Shown: positions 32,848 to 43,500 of the stretch, piece by piece
How the letters are laid out: each line of letters begins with the position of its first letter
Position numbering within the stretch: the stretch's first letter is position 1
NCBI RefSeq assembly: GCF_003626535.1
Contig: NZ_RBAL01000026.1
Coordinates: 25,399-89,398 of the forward strand
Direction: 5' to 3'
DNA from: Streptomyces hoynatensis
GTDB taxonomy: Bacteria > Actinomycetota > Actinomycetes > Streptomycetales > Streptomycetaceae
DNA: 64,000 bases
The notes under the pieces: model-generated
The model's input: only the letters and a program-made list of their open reading frames with translations
Told to the model about the DNA's origin: nothing
Databases searched by the model: none
Program-made: the position numbers and the translations under genes

Positions 32848-35800
32848 TCAGAGGTCGGCGGTCGCGGCGGCCGAGACCAGCTCCGCGTGCAGGTAGGAGG
32901 CCAGCGAGGCGGGCGCCGGATGGTCGAAGATCACGGCGGCCGACAGTTCCAGGCCGGTCGATTCGGTGAGCTTGGCCGTCAGCTCCATCGTGGTGAGCGA
33001 GGTGAACCCCAGCTCGATGAAGTCCTTGTCCTCGTCGAGGGCTTCGGCGGAGGCGTGCCCGAGCGCGGCGGCCGCACTGCTGAACACCAGCCGCCGCACG
33101 AGCCGTTCGCTCTCCTCGGGCGTCGCGGCCACGACCTGCCGCAGCAGCCCCTCGGGGCCCCCGGGCACGGCCTCGGCACCGGCCGGCCCCGCGGCGGCGC
33201 GGGCCGCGACCTCGGGCAGCTCGTCGAACAGGCGGGTCGGCGGGTGCTCAGCGCCACCCGGCGCGAACGCGGCCCAGTCGACGTCCGCGAGGTGCACCGC
33301 CGTCTCCCCGCGGAGCAGCGCCTGCCGCAGCGCGGCGAGCACGCCGGCGAGCGGCATCAACCGCAGCCCGGCGGGCACCCCCTCCGCCCAGGACGCGCCT
33401 GACCCGCCCGCGCCCTCGGCGCCGGCCGCCAACCACGGGCCCAGGGTGACGGCGGTGCCGGGACGGCCCTGCGCGGCACGCCGGGCGGCCAGCGCCCGGC
33501 CCCACGCGGCCGTGCCCCGCCCGTCGGCCGGCCCGCCGAGCGCCGGCTCCGCCTCGTCGAAGACCACGAAGGCCGTCAGCGCCGCCTCCTCGGCCTCCGT
33601 CAGCGCCGCCTGGACGGCCGCGGCCGAGGCGGCGCCCGCGGTGGCGAACACGGCCGTCAGCGGAAGGCCCTCCGGCGCCTGGTCCAGCACCCCGCGCAGC
33701 GCCCCGGCCTCCGTGGGATCGCAGGCCACGACGGTGGCGGAGCCGCCCAGGGACCGCACCTCGGCCTCCAGCATCCCCACCTCGGCGAGCGCCCGCCGCG
33801 AGCCCACCGTCAGCAGCAGGTGCCGCACGCCGTTGCGCACCAGCCACCGGGCCAGCGCGGCGCCCCAGGCGCCCGCCCCCTCCACCACGAGGGCCGTACC
33901 CGAGGGCCGCCACTGGCCGGCCCCGCCACCGCCCCCGGCGCGAACCAGGCGCCTGACGAGAACGCCCGAGGCGCGGACCGCCCACTCGCGCTCCCCCTCC
34001 GCGTCCCCGCCCGCCCCGCCGAGCAGCCCGGCGAGGGACTGCCAGGCGCGGCCGTCGGGGACGGGCGGCAGGTCGACCAGGTGCGCCCAGCCGCGGGGGC
34101 GTTCCGCCCCGGCCGCGCCGCCCAGGTCCCACAGCCTGGCCCGCTCGGGCACGGCGGGCCGCTCCGTGCGGTCCACCGCCACCGCGCCACGGGTCGCCAG
34201 CCACACCTCCGCCTTGCCGAGCCCGGCCTCCGGCAGGGCCTCGCGCAGCGCATCGGCCGCCGTGGCCCCGCACAGGGACAGCACCCCGGACACGGGCCCT
34301 TCCGCGGCGACCGCCTCCCGCAGCGCCGCCGCCAACTCGGCGGGCCGCACGCCGCCTTCGCGGCCCTCGTCCACCGGGAGCACGACCGGCCTGGCGCCGC
34401 GCTCGGCGAGCGCCGCCACCGCACCGGCCGCCGCCTCGCCCCCGGCCCCCGCCTCGCCCTCGGCCGCCGCCGGGACGAGCACCAGCCAGACCCCGTCCGG
34501 CACCCCCGCCGGGGCCGGCACCTGCCGCCACACCGGCCGGTACCGCCAGGCGCGGGAACGGCGCCGGGCCGCAAGCGCGGGCAGCACGGCGTCCAGGGAC
34601 GGTTCACGGTCGAGGTCCAGCGCCCTGACCAGCAACTCCGGGTCCTCCCGTTCCACCGCCTCCCAGAACTCGGCCTCCTCGGGCGCCGCCGCCTCCGGTC
34701 CCCCCGGCGCCGGCGCGTCGTGGAGCCAGTACGCCTCGCGCCGGAAGGGATACGTGGGCAGCGGTACCGGAACCGCGGGCCGGTGCAGCAGTCGCGCCCA
34801 GTCCGGGCGGGTGCCCTGGACGTGCAGGCGGGCCAGGGCCGCCGGATAGGCCACCCCCTCCGCCTGGTCGCGGCGCAGCACCGGAAACGCCCCCGACTCC
34901 GGCCCGCCCGCCGCCGCCAGCGTCTCCCGCGTCAGGTGCGTGAGCGAGGCATCGGGCCCCAACTCCAGGTAGGTGGTGGTGTCGTGGGTGTGGAGGGTGG
35001 TGATGCCCTGGGCGTAGTGGACGGTGTTTCGGATGTGGTGGGTCCAGTAGGCGGGGTCGGTGAGTTGTTCGGTGGTGGCGAGGTTGCCGGTGGTGTTGGA
35101 GATGACCGGGATCGTCGGTGGGTGGTAGGTGAGGGTGGTGGCGGTGGCGTGGAACTGGTCGAGGATGGGGTCCATGTGGGGGGAGTGGAAGGCGTGGGAG
35201 ACGGTGAGTTCGCGGGTGCGGATGCCGTGGTCGGCGAAGTGGCGGGCGATGGCGCGTGTGGGTTCGGTGTCTCCGGCGATGACGGTGGTGGTGGGGGAGT
35301 TGATCGCGGCGAGGGTGACGGTGCCGTGGGTCTCGGCGAGGTGGGGGGTGATCTCCTCGTGGGGGGTGTTGATGGCGATCATGGTTCCGCCGGGGGTGGC
35401 GGCCTGCATGAGGCGGGCGCGGGTGGTGATCAGGGTCGCGGCGTCGTTGAGGGTGAGGACTCCTGCCACGTGCGCTGCGGTGAGTTCGCCGAGTGAGTGC
35501 CCGGTGAGGTAGTCGGGGGTGATGCCGTGGTGGGTCAGGAGCCGGTAGAGGGCGACTTCCAGGGCGAACAACGCGGGCTGGGTGTAGCGGGTTTGGTTGA
35601 GCAGCCCGGCCTCTTCCGTTCCTTCCTCGGCGAACATGAGGGATTTCAGTGGCCGGTCGAGGTGGGGGTCGAGGGCGGCGCAGGTCTCGTCGAGGGCGGT
35701 GGCGAAGACGGGATAGGTGTCGTAGAGGTCGCGGCCCATGCCGGGGCGCTGGCTGCCCTGGCCCGAGAAGACGAACGCCACCTTGCCCGGCAGCGTCGTA

Positions 35801-37500
35801 CCCCGCACCACCTGCGGCAGCGCCTCACCGTCCTCGATGGCCCGCAGTCCGGCCAGCAGGTCCCCCGGGTCCGTGGCCACGACCGCCGCGCGGTGCTCGA
35901 AGGCCCCCCGGGTGGTGGCCAGGGCCCAGCCCACGGCCATCGGGTCCGCCTCGGGGCCGGTCAGCAGGCGCGCACGGAGGTTTCGCGCCTGGGCGCGCAG
36001 GCCCTCCGGCGTGCGCCCGGACAGCACCCACGGCACGGCCGCCCGCGCCCCCGCGGAGGGCAGGCCCGCGGCGGCCTCCGCTTCCGCGGGCTCCTCCTCG
36101 GGGGCCTGTTCGATGATGAGGTGGGCGTTGGTGCCGGAGACGCCGAAGGAGGAGACGGCGGCGCGGCGGGGGTGGCCGGTGTCGGGCCAGGTCCTGGCCT
36201 CCGTCAGCAGTTCGACGGCTCCCGCGGTCCAGTCGACGTGGGGGGTGGGCTCGTCGATGTGGAGGGTTTTGGGCAGCACCCCGTTGCGCAGGGCCATGAC
36301 CATTTTGATGACGCCGCCGACGCCTGCGGCGGCCTGGGTGTGGCCGATGTTGGATTTGAGGGAGCCCAGCCACAGCGGCCGGTCTTCCGGCCGGTCCTGG
36401 CCGTACGTGGCGAGCAGCGCCTGCGCCTCGATGGGGTCGCCCAGCGTGGTCGCCGTCCCGTGGCCCTCCACCGCGTCCACCTGGTCCGCCGTCAGCCCCG
36501 CGTCCTCCAGCGCGGCGAGGATGACGCGTTGCTGGGAAGGGCCGTTGGGGGCGGTGAGGCCGTTGCTTGCGCCGTCCTGGTTCACCGCGGAGCCGCGCAG
36601 CACCGCGAGCACGGGGTGGCCGTTCCTGCGGGCGTCCGACAGCCGTTCCAGCAGCACCAGGCCCACGCCCTCGCCCCAGCCGGTGCCGTCGGCCCCGCCC
36701 GCGAACGAGCGGCAAAGACCGTCGGGGGACAGCCCCCGCTGCCTGCTGAACTCCGTGAAGACCCCCGGCGTGGACAGCACCGTCACCCCGCCGGCCAGGG
36801 CCAGGGAGCACTCGCCCGCGCGCAGCGCCCGCGACGCGAGGTGCAGCGCCACCAGGGAGGAGGAGCAGGCGGTGTCCACGGTGACGGCCGGGCCCTCGAA
36901 GCCGAAGGTGTACGAGACGCGGCCCGTCGCCACGCTGCCCGCGCTGCCGTTGCCGAGGAAGCCCTCCAGATCCTCGGGGACGCTGTGCAGGCGGCTGCCG
37001 TAGTCGCCGTACATCACCCCGGTGAACACGCCGGTGCGGCTGCCCCGCAGGCTCGCCGGGTCGATGCCCGCCCGCTCCAGGGTCTCCCAGGCGGTCTCAA
37101 GCAGCAGCCGCTGCTGCGGGTCCATCGCCAGGGCCTCGCGCGGGCTGATGCCGAAGAACCCCGGGTCGAACTCGGCCGCGTCGTACAGGAACGAGCCCTG
37201 CCGCGCGTACATCTTCCCCGGCTTGCCCGGCTCAGGGTCGTACAGCTCGTCGAGGTCCCAGCCGCGGTCAGCGGGGAACTCCCCGGCGGTGGCCACCTCG
37301 CCCACGACCAGTTCCCACAGGTCCTCGGCGGAGCGCACGCCACCCGGGTAGCGGCAGCCGAGCGACACGATCGCGATCGGCTCCCGCAGCTCCGCCTCCA
37401 CCTCCCGCAGGCGCTGCCGCGTGCGGTGCAGGTCGGCCGTGACCCACTTCAGGTAGTCGACGAGTTTCTGCTCGCTGGGCTGGTCGGTTTCGTTCGTCAT
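32848..37500 (-). CDS. Type I PKS, terminal module: KS-AT(malonyl)-degenerate KR-ACP, no thioesterase
   Basis: Single-module PKS, 1550 residues. Docking helix 1-36 (EQKLVDYLKWVTADLHRTR); KS about 41-465 with Cys212 (DTACSSS), His347 and His387; AT about 570-870 with Ser669 (GHSLGE) and HAFH 769-772, which predicts malonyl-CoA; no DH or ER. The KR region (about 960-1400) has lost function: the cofactor motif reads EGAGAWGAA, the LDD motif is missing, and the segment that should hold the catalytic Ser and Tyr reads FVVFDEAEPALGG. ACP about 1462-1536 carries the phosphopantetheine Ser1501 in GFTSLTTMEL, with Thr instead of the usual Asp before Ser. The protein ends 49 residues after that Ser with no thioesterase. 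Predicted product: an ACP-bound beta-keto thioester released in trans. Last PKS gene of the operon, 45 bp after the previous one. Confidence 0.93.
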   Translation of the reverse strand: MTNETDQPSEQKLVDYLKWVTADLHRTRQRLREVEAELREPIAIVSLGCRYPGGVRSAEDLWELVVGEVATAGEFPADRGWDLDELYDPEPGKPGKMYARQGSFLYDAAEFDPGFFGISPREALAMDPQQRLLLETAWETLERAGIDPASLRGSRTGVFTGVMYGDYGSRLHSVPEDLEGFLGNGSAGSVATGRVSYTFGFEGPAVTVDTACSSSLVALHLASRALRAGECSLALAGGVTVLSTPGVFTEFSRQRGLSPDGLCRSFAGGADGTGWGEGVGLVLLERLSDARRNGHPVLAVLRGSAVNQDGASNGLTAPNGPSQQRVILAALEDAGLTADQVDAVEGHGTATTLGDPIEAQALLATYGQDRPEDRPLWLGSLKSNIGHTQAAAGVGGVIKMVMALRNGVLPKTLHIDEPTPHVDWTAGAVELLTEARTWPDTGHPRRAAVSSFGVSGTNAHLIIEQAPEEEPAEAEAAAGLPSAGARAAVPWVLSGRTPEGLRAQARNLRARLLTGPEADPMAVGWALATTRGAFEHRAAVVATDPGDLLAGLRAIEDGEALPQVVRGTTLPGKVAFVFSGQGSQRPGMGRDLYDTYPVFATALDETCAALDPHLDRPLKSLMFAEEGTEEAGLLNQTRYTQPALFALEVALYRLLTHHGITPDYLTGHSLGELTAAHVAGVLTLNDAATLITTRARLMQAATPGGTMIAINTPHEEITPHLAETHGTVTLAAINSPTTTVIAGDTEPTRAIARHFADHGIRTRELTVSHAFHSPHMDPILDQFHATATTLTYHPPTIPVISNTTGNLATTEQLTDPAYWTHHIRNTVHYAQGITTLHTHDTTTYLELGPDASLTHLTRETLAAAGGPESGAFPVLRRDQAEGVAYPAALARLHVQGTRPDWARLLHRPAVPVPLPTYPFRREAYWLHDAPAPGGPEAAAPEEAEFWEAVEREDPELLVRALDLDREPSLDAVLPALAARRRSRAWRYRPVWRQVPAPAGVPDGVWLVLVPAAAEGEAGAGGEAAAGAVAALAERGARPVVLPVDEGREGGVRPAELAAALREAVAAEGPVSGVLSLCGATAADALREALPEAGLGKAEVWLATRGAVAVDRTERPAVPERARLWDLGGAAGAERPRGWAHLVDLPPVPDGRAWQSLAGLLGGAGGDAEGEREWAVRASGVLVRRLVRAGGGGGAGQWRPSGTALVVEGAGAWGAALARWLVRNGVRHLLLTVGSRRALAEVGMLEAEVRSLGGSATVVACDPTEAGALRGVLDQAPEGLPLTAVFATAGAASAAAVQAALTEAEEAALTAFVVFDEAEPALGGPADGRGTAAWGRALAARRAAQGRPGTAVTLGPWLAAGAEGAGGSGASWAEGVPAGLRLMPLAGVLAALRQALLRGETAVHLADVDWAAFAPGGAEHPPTRLFDELPEVAARAAAGPAGAEAVPGGPEGLLRQVVAATPEESERLVRRLVFSSAAAALGHASAEALDEDKDFIELGFTSLTTMELTAKLTESTGLELSAAVIFDHPAPASLASYLHAELVSAAATADL
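34970..35775. repeat. Malonyl-AT cassette, copy 1 (near-identical to 59441-60246)
   Basis: 806 bp covering most of the AT domain of the terminal module. It aligns without any gap to 59441-60246, with about 25 mismatches by my reading (about 97% identity), while flanking sequence differs much more. Consistent with gene conversion or a domain swap. Plus-strand composition is unusually G/T-rich in the 34970-35560 part. Confidence 0.85.
36075..36440. repeat. KS C-terminal/linker block repeated at 54841-55206 and near 60560-60830
   Basis: About 366 bp encoding the KS end and start of the KS-AT linker. It aligns without gaps to 54841-55206 (constant offset 18766) with few differences, and a third closely similar copy lies around 60560-60830 in the first PKS gene. 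It includes the same Glu/Pro-rich linker codons (EEEPAEAEA), which are normally variable between modules. Confidence 0.75.
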
Positions 37501-37545
37501 GGTCGGTGTTCCCTCCCTCTGTCGGCGCGGCGTGGCTCGAAGCGG

Positions 37546-40500
37546 TCAGTCCAGGGCACGGCCGAGTTCCTGATCGATGAAGTCGAAGATTTCGGAGGCG
37601 CCGGCGGCTTCGAGCGCGTCGGCCACCGAGGCCCCGCGGCTCTCCTCCGCGGCGCCGTTCCACTGCGCGAGGAGGGCACCCAGGCGCGTGGCCACCTTGG
37701 CGCGCAGCGCGCCGTCGGGGGCCGCGGCCGTCAGGCTCCGCTCCAGCCGGTCGAGTTCGTCGAGGACCGAACGCGCCCGCGCCCCGTCCCCCGCGCCCTC
37801 GCGCGGCGCCAGCCCCTCGCCCAGGTAGCCGGCCAGCGCGGCGGGCGTCGGGTAGTCGAAGACGAGGGTGGCCGGCAGCCGCAGGCCGGTGGCGGCGCCC
37901 AGGCGGTTGCGCAGTTCCACGGCCGTCAGCGAGTCGAAGCCGAGGTCCTTGAAGGCCCGCTCCGGCTCCACCTCTCCCGGCGAGCCGTAGCTGAGCACGA
38001 GGGCCACCTGGGTGCGCACCAGCTCGGTGAGCAGCTCCGCCCGCTCCGCCTCGGCGAGCGTGGCGAGCCGCTGCCTGAGGGCGCCCGCGCCCGGGGCGCC
38101 CGCCCCGGCGGAGGCGGCGCGCCTGGCCCGCCCGCGCACCAGGCCCCGCAGGATCGCCGGGACCTCGTCGAGGCCCCGCAGCGCCGAGGCGTCGATCCGC
38201 GTCGTCACCAGGAACGCGGCCCCGTGGGCGCGGCCCGCGTCGTACAGCGCCAGGCCCTCCTCGGCCGAGAGCGCCCCGATGCCGGTGCGGGCCATCCGCG
38301 ACACGTCCACCTCGCCGAGGTGTCCGGTCATGCCGCTGGCCTGGGCCCAGTAGCCCCAGGCGAGGGAGGTGGCGGGCAGTCCGCGGGCGCGGCGGTGGGC
38401 GGCGAGGGCGTCGAGGTAGACGTTGGCGGCGGCGTAGTTGGCCTGTCCCGCGTTGCCGAGGGTGCCGGCGGCGGAGGAGAAGAGGACGAACTCGGCCAGG
38501 TTCAGGTCGCGGGTGAGTTCGTGCAGGTGCCAGGCCGCGTCCGCCTTCGGCCGCAGCACCGCGTCCAGCCGCCCCCGGGTCTGCGCCTCCAGGACGCCGT
38601 CGTCGAGGACGCCCGCCGTGTGCACGACGGAGGTCAGCGGATGCGCCTCCGGCACGGACGCGAGCAGGGCGGCCAGCGCCTCGCGGTCCGCGGTGTCGCA
38701 GGCCGCGATCCTCACCCTGGCCCCCGACGCGTCCAGCTCCGCGGCGAGTTCGGCGGCGCCTGGGGCGTCGGCCCCACGGCGGCTCACCAGCAGCAGGTGC
38801 AGGTCGGGACGGGCCGCCGCGTAGTGCCTGGCGAGCAGCGCCCCCAGGGTGCCGGTGCCGCCGGTGATCAGCACCGTGCCGCCCTCGGCGAGCCCGGCGC
38901 CCGGGCCACCCGCGGGCGCGGGCGCGGCGGCCCTGGCCAGCCGCGGCACCAGCAACGCGCCGTCCCGGACGGCGAGTTGCGGCTCCCCGGTGGCCAGGGC
39001 GGCGGGCAGTCCCGGCCCGTCCTGGTCCAGGTCCACGAGGGTGAACCGGCCCGGGTGCTCGGTCTGGGCCGACCTGAGCAGTCCCCACACGGCCGCGGCG
39101 GAGAGATCGGGCACATCCTCGCCCTCGGCCGCGGCGACCGCGCCACGCGTGAGCACCACCAGCCGGGAGTCGTTCAGGCGCTCCTCGGCCAGCCACTCCC
39201 GCAGCAGGTCGAGCACGGCGCCGACGGCCTCCCGCACCGGCACCCCGCGCGGGCAGGCGGCCAGCACCACGCCCGGCGCCTCGCCCTCCCCGGCCAGGCA
39301 CGCGGCCAGGTCAGGGTGCGTCTCGGCGCGGATGCCGTCCACGGCCTTCAGCGCGGGCCCGTACGCTGCCGCCTCGCCGAGCAGCGCCCAACGGCCCTCG
39401 GCCGCCGCGGCACTTGCGGCGGGGGCGGCCACCCAGTCCAGCCGGAACAGGGAGTCGGCCGTCCCGCCGGCACCGGCCGCCGCGGCCAGCTGCTCCTGCG
39501 TGATGGGCCGCATGGCGAGCGACCTCACCTCGGCCACCGGCCGGCCGTCCGCGTCGGCCAGTTGCAGGGAGAGGGTGTCGGCGCCGCCCGGCGCCACCCG
39601 GACGCGGACCGCGCCCGCGCCGGTGGCGTGCAGCCGCACCCCCGACCAGGCGAACGGCAGCCTGATCCCGGCCTCCCGCCCCGTCGCCGCGGCCGCGTCG
39701 CCGCCCAGGCCGATGGCGTGCAGGGCGGCGTCCAGCAGGGCGGGGTGCAGGTGGAAGCGGTCGAGGCCGGTGAGGTCCTCGGGCAGGGCGACCTCCGCGT
39801 AGCGGACCTCCCCCTCCTCCCAGGCCGCGGTGAGCCCTTGGAAGGTGGGCCCGTAGTGGTATCCGCGGTCGGCCAGGCGGTCGTACAGGTCCTCCGCGTC
39901 CAGGGCCTTCGCCCCGGCGGGCGGCCAGGCCGCCGGCTCCTCGCCGAACGCCTCGGCCTCCTCCTCCGCCACGGCGAGGGTGCCGGTGGCGTGCCGGGTC
40001 CAGGGCTGTTCTGCGGCGGCGCCGCCCGGCCCCGAGTGCACGGTCACCTGCCGTGAGCCGTCCTCCCCGGGCGCGCCGACCCGCACCTGGAGACGGACGC
40101 TGCCGGTGGGCGGAAGGACGAGCGGGGCCTCCAGGGTGAGTTCCTCGACGACGGGGGTGCCGGCGTGCCGGCCCGCTTCGAGGACGAGTTCGACGAAGGC
40201 GGTACCTGGCAGCAGGACGGTGTCGTGGACGGCGTGGTCGGCCAGCCAGGGGTGGGTCCTGAGGGACAGCCGGCCGGTGCACAGGTACCCGTCGCCCTCC
40301 TCCGCCAGCGGCACCGCGGTGCCCAGCAGGGCGTGTTCCGTCCCGGCGAGGCCGAGGTCCTCCGGATCGCCCGAGGTGGGCCCGGCCTCCAGCCAGTAAC
40401 GCCGTGCCTGGAACGGGTAGGTCGGCAGGCCGACCGGACGCCGCCCGCGGGGGAAGAACTTCTCCCAGTCGGGCGCCACATGGGTCTGCGCGGCGGCCAG

Positions 40501-43500
40501 CGAGGTCAGGACGCGGTGCCAGCCGCCCTCGTCCCGCCGCAGCGTGCCCGTCGCCTTGACCTCGCCCGCCTGCTCCCGCGCCTCCACGGTGTCCTGCACG
40601 GCGAGGGTGAGGACGGGGTGGGGGCTGGTTTCGATGAAGAGGGTGTGTCCGTCGGCCAGGAGGCGGCGGGTGGTGGTCTCGAACTCGACGGTGGTGCGGA
40701 GGTTGTCGTACCAGTAGGTGGCATCCAGGGGGCCGTCGGTGTAGTCGGCGACGGTGGAGTAGAAGGCGATCCGCGGTTCCTGGGGCTGGATGGGCGCGAG
40801 GAGTTCCAGCAGGCGCTCGCGGATGGTTTCGACGTGGTGGGTGTGGGAGGCGTAGTCCACCGGTATGCGGCGGGCGCGGATGCCGTCCTGCTCGCAGTGG
40901 GTGAACATCTCGTCGAGCGCATCCGCGTCTCCGGCCACCACGGTGGACTGCGGCCCGTTGACCGCGGCGATGGCGATGCGGCCCTCCCACCGTGCGATCA
41001 GCTCAAGTGCTTGTTCCTTGGGGAGGGGGAGTGAGGTCATTCCGCCGCGTCCGGTGATGGCGGAGAGGGCCTGGGAGCGGAGGGTGACGATCCGGGCGGC
41101 GTCCTTCAGCGTGAGAGCCCCCGCGATGTGGGCGGCGGCGATCTCCCCCTGCGAGTGGCCCACCACCGCATCGGGCCTGACGCCCAGGGACTCCCACAAC
41201 TTCGCCAGGGAGACCATCAGGGCGAACAGTGCGGGCTGGACGACGTCCACCCGGTCGAACCCGGGTGCGCCCTCGGCCTCGCGCAGCACGTCGAGGAGGT
41301 TCCAGTCGGTGAACGGGGCAAGTGCCTCGGCGCACTCGTGCAGCGCCCGGGCGAACACGGGGGAGGATTCCATGAGTTCGACGCCCATGCGCGCCCACTG
41401 GGAGCCCTGGCCGGGGAAGACGAAGACGGTGCGGCCTGGCTGGGGGGCGGCGGTGCCGGTGACGAGGTGGGGTGCCTCCTCCCCGGTGGCCAGGGCGCCC
41501 AGCGCGCCGCGGAAGTCCGCGAGGCCGCGGCCGAGGAGGACCGCCCGGTGGTCGAAGGCCGTGCGTGCCGTGGCCAGCGTGTGGCCCACGGCGGCCGGGG
41601 TGAGGTCCGGGTGGTGGTCCAGGTGGTCGAGGAGGCGGGCGGCCTGGGCGCGCAGCGCGGTCTCGGACTTCGCCGACAGCAGCCACGGCAAGGTCCCGTC
41701 CGTCGTCACGGCCGGCGCCGCCTCGTCCTGGGGCGGCTCCGGCTCCGCCCCGGGCGCGGGGGCCTGTTCCAGGATCAGGTGGGCGTTGGTGCCGCTGACG
41801 CCGAAGGAGGAGACCCCGGCGCGGCGCGGTCGGCCGGTCTCGGGCCACGGCCTGGCCTCGGTCAGCAGCTCGACCGCCCCGGCCGACCAGTCCACGTGCG
41901 TGGACGGCCGGTCGACGTGCAGGGTCTTGGGCAGGACGCCGTGGCGCATCGCCATGACCATCTTGATGAGGGCCGCGGCGCCGCCCGCCGTCTGCGCGTG
42001 CCCGATGTTGGACTTGACCGAGCCCAGCCACAGCGGTTGGTCCTCCGGCCGGTCCTGGCCGTAGGTGGCGAGGAGAGCCTGGGCCTCGATGGGGTCGCCG
42101 AGGGTGGTGCCGGTGCCGTGCGCCTCCACCGCGTCGATCTCGGCGGGCGCCAGGCGGGCGTTGGCGAGGGCCTGCCGGATGACGCGCTGCTGCGAGGGGC
42201 CGTTGGGGGCGGTCAGCCCGTTGCTCGCGCCGTCCTGGTTCACCGCCGAGCCGCGGATGAGGGCGAGGACCTCGTGCCCGTTGCGTTCGGCGTCCGACAG
42301 CCGCTCCAGGAGCAGCAGGCCCACGCCCTCGCCCCAGGCGGTTCCGTCGGCGGCGTCGGCGAACGCCTTGACGCGGCCGTCCCTGGCCAGGCCGCGCTGC
42401 CTGCTGAACTCGACGAAGGCGCGCGGCGACACCAGCACCGCGGCGCCCCCCGCCAGCGCGAGGGAGCACTCGCCGCTGCGCAGGGACCTGGCGGCGGTGT
42501 GCACGGCGACGAGGGAGGAGGAGCAGGCGGTGTCGATGGACAGCGCGGGCCCCTCCAGGCCGAGGACGTACGAGAGGCGTCCCGAGGCGACGCTGGTGGC
42601 GCTGCCGGTCAGCAGGTAGCCCTCGTAGCCCTCGGGGGTGACGTGCCGGCAGGGGCCGTAGTCCACCGACATGGCGCCGATGAACACCCCGGTCTGGGTG
42701 CCGCGCAGCGAGGTGGGGTCCATGCCCGCCCGCTCGATCGCCTCCCAGGCGGAGTGCAGCAGCAGCCGCTGCTGCGGGTCCATGGTGAGGGCCTCGCGGG
42801 GGCTGATGCCGAAGAAGGAGGCGTCGAAGTCGGCGACGTCGGGCACGAACCCGCCGTTGCGCACGTAGGACCTGCCGGGCGCGTCGGGATCGTCGTCGAA
42901 CAGGTTGTCCAGGTCCCAGTCGCGGTTGTCGGGGAAGGGCCCGATGGCGTCGACGCCGTCCGCGACCAGCTGCCACAGCTTCTCGGGGCTGGTCGCGCCG
43001 CCCGGATAGCGGCAGCTCATCGCGATGATCGCGATCGGCTCCTCCTCGCCCACGGCCGGGACGGCGACGGCCGCCGGGGCGGAGGGGACGGCGGTGGCGC
43101 CGGCGGCGCCGCCGGTCAGGTCGGCGCGCAGCTGCCGGGCCAGGGCGTCGGGCGTGGGGTGGTCGAAGGTGAGGGTCGCGGGCAGCCGCAGGCCGGTCGC
43201 CCCGCCCAGCCGGTTGCGCAACTCGACCGAGGTGAGGGAGTCGAAGCCGATCGACTTGAACGGCTGTTCCGGGTTGATCGTCTCCGCGCTCGCGTGGCCG
43301 AGTACGGCCGCGATCTGGGCGAGGACGAGGCCGAGCACGGTCCGGTGCTGCTCGATTTCGCTCAGCCCGTGGAGCCGCTGGGCGAAGGAGGCCCCCGCCT
43401 CCGCGCCGCCCGCCCGGCGCGCGGCGCGCCGCGCGGGGGTGCGGATCAGGCCGCGCAGCAGGGCGGGCGGATGGTCCAGGGTCCGCAGCCCTGCCGGGTT

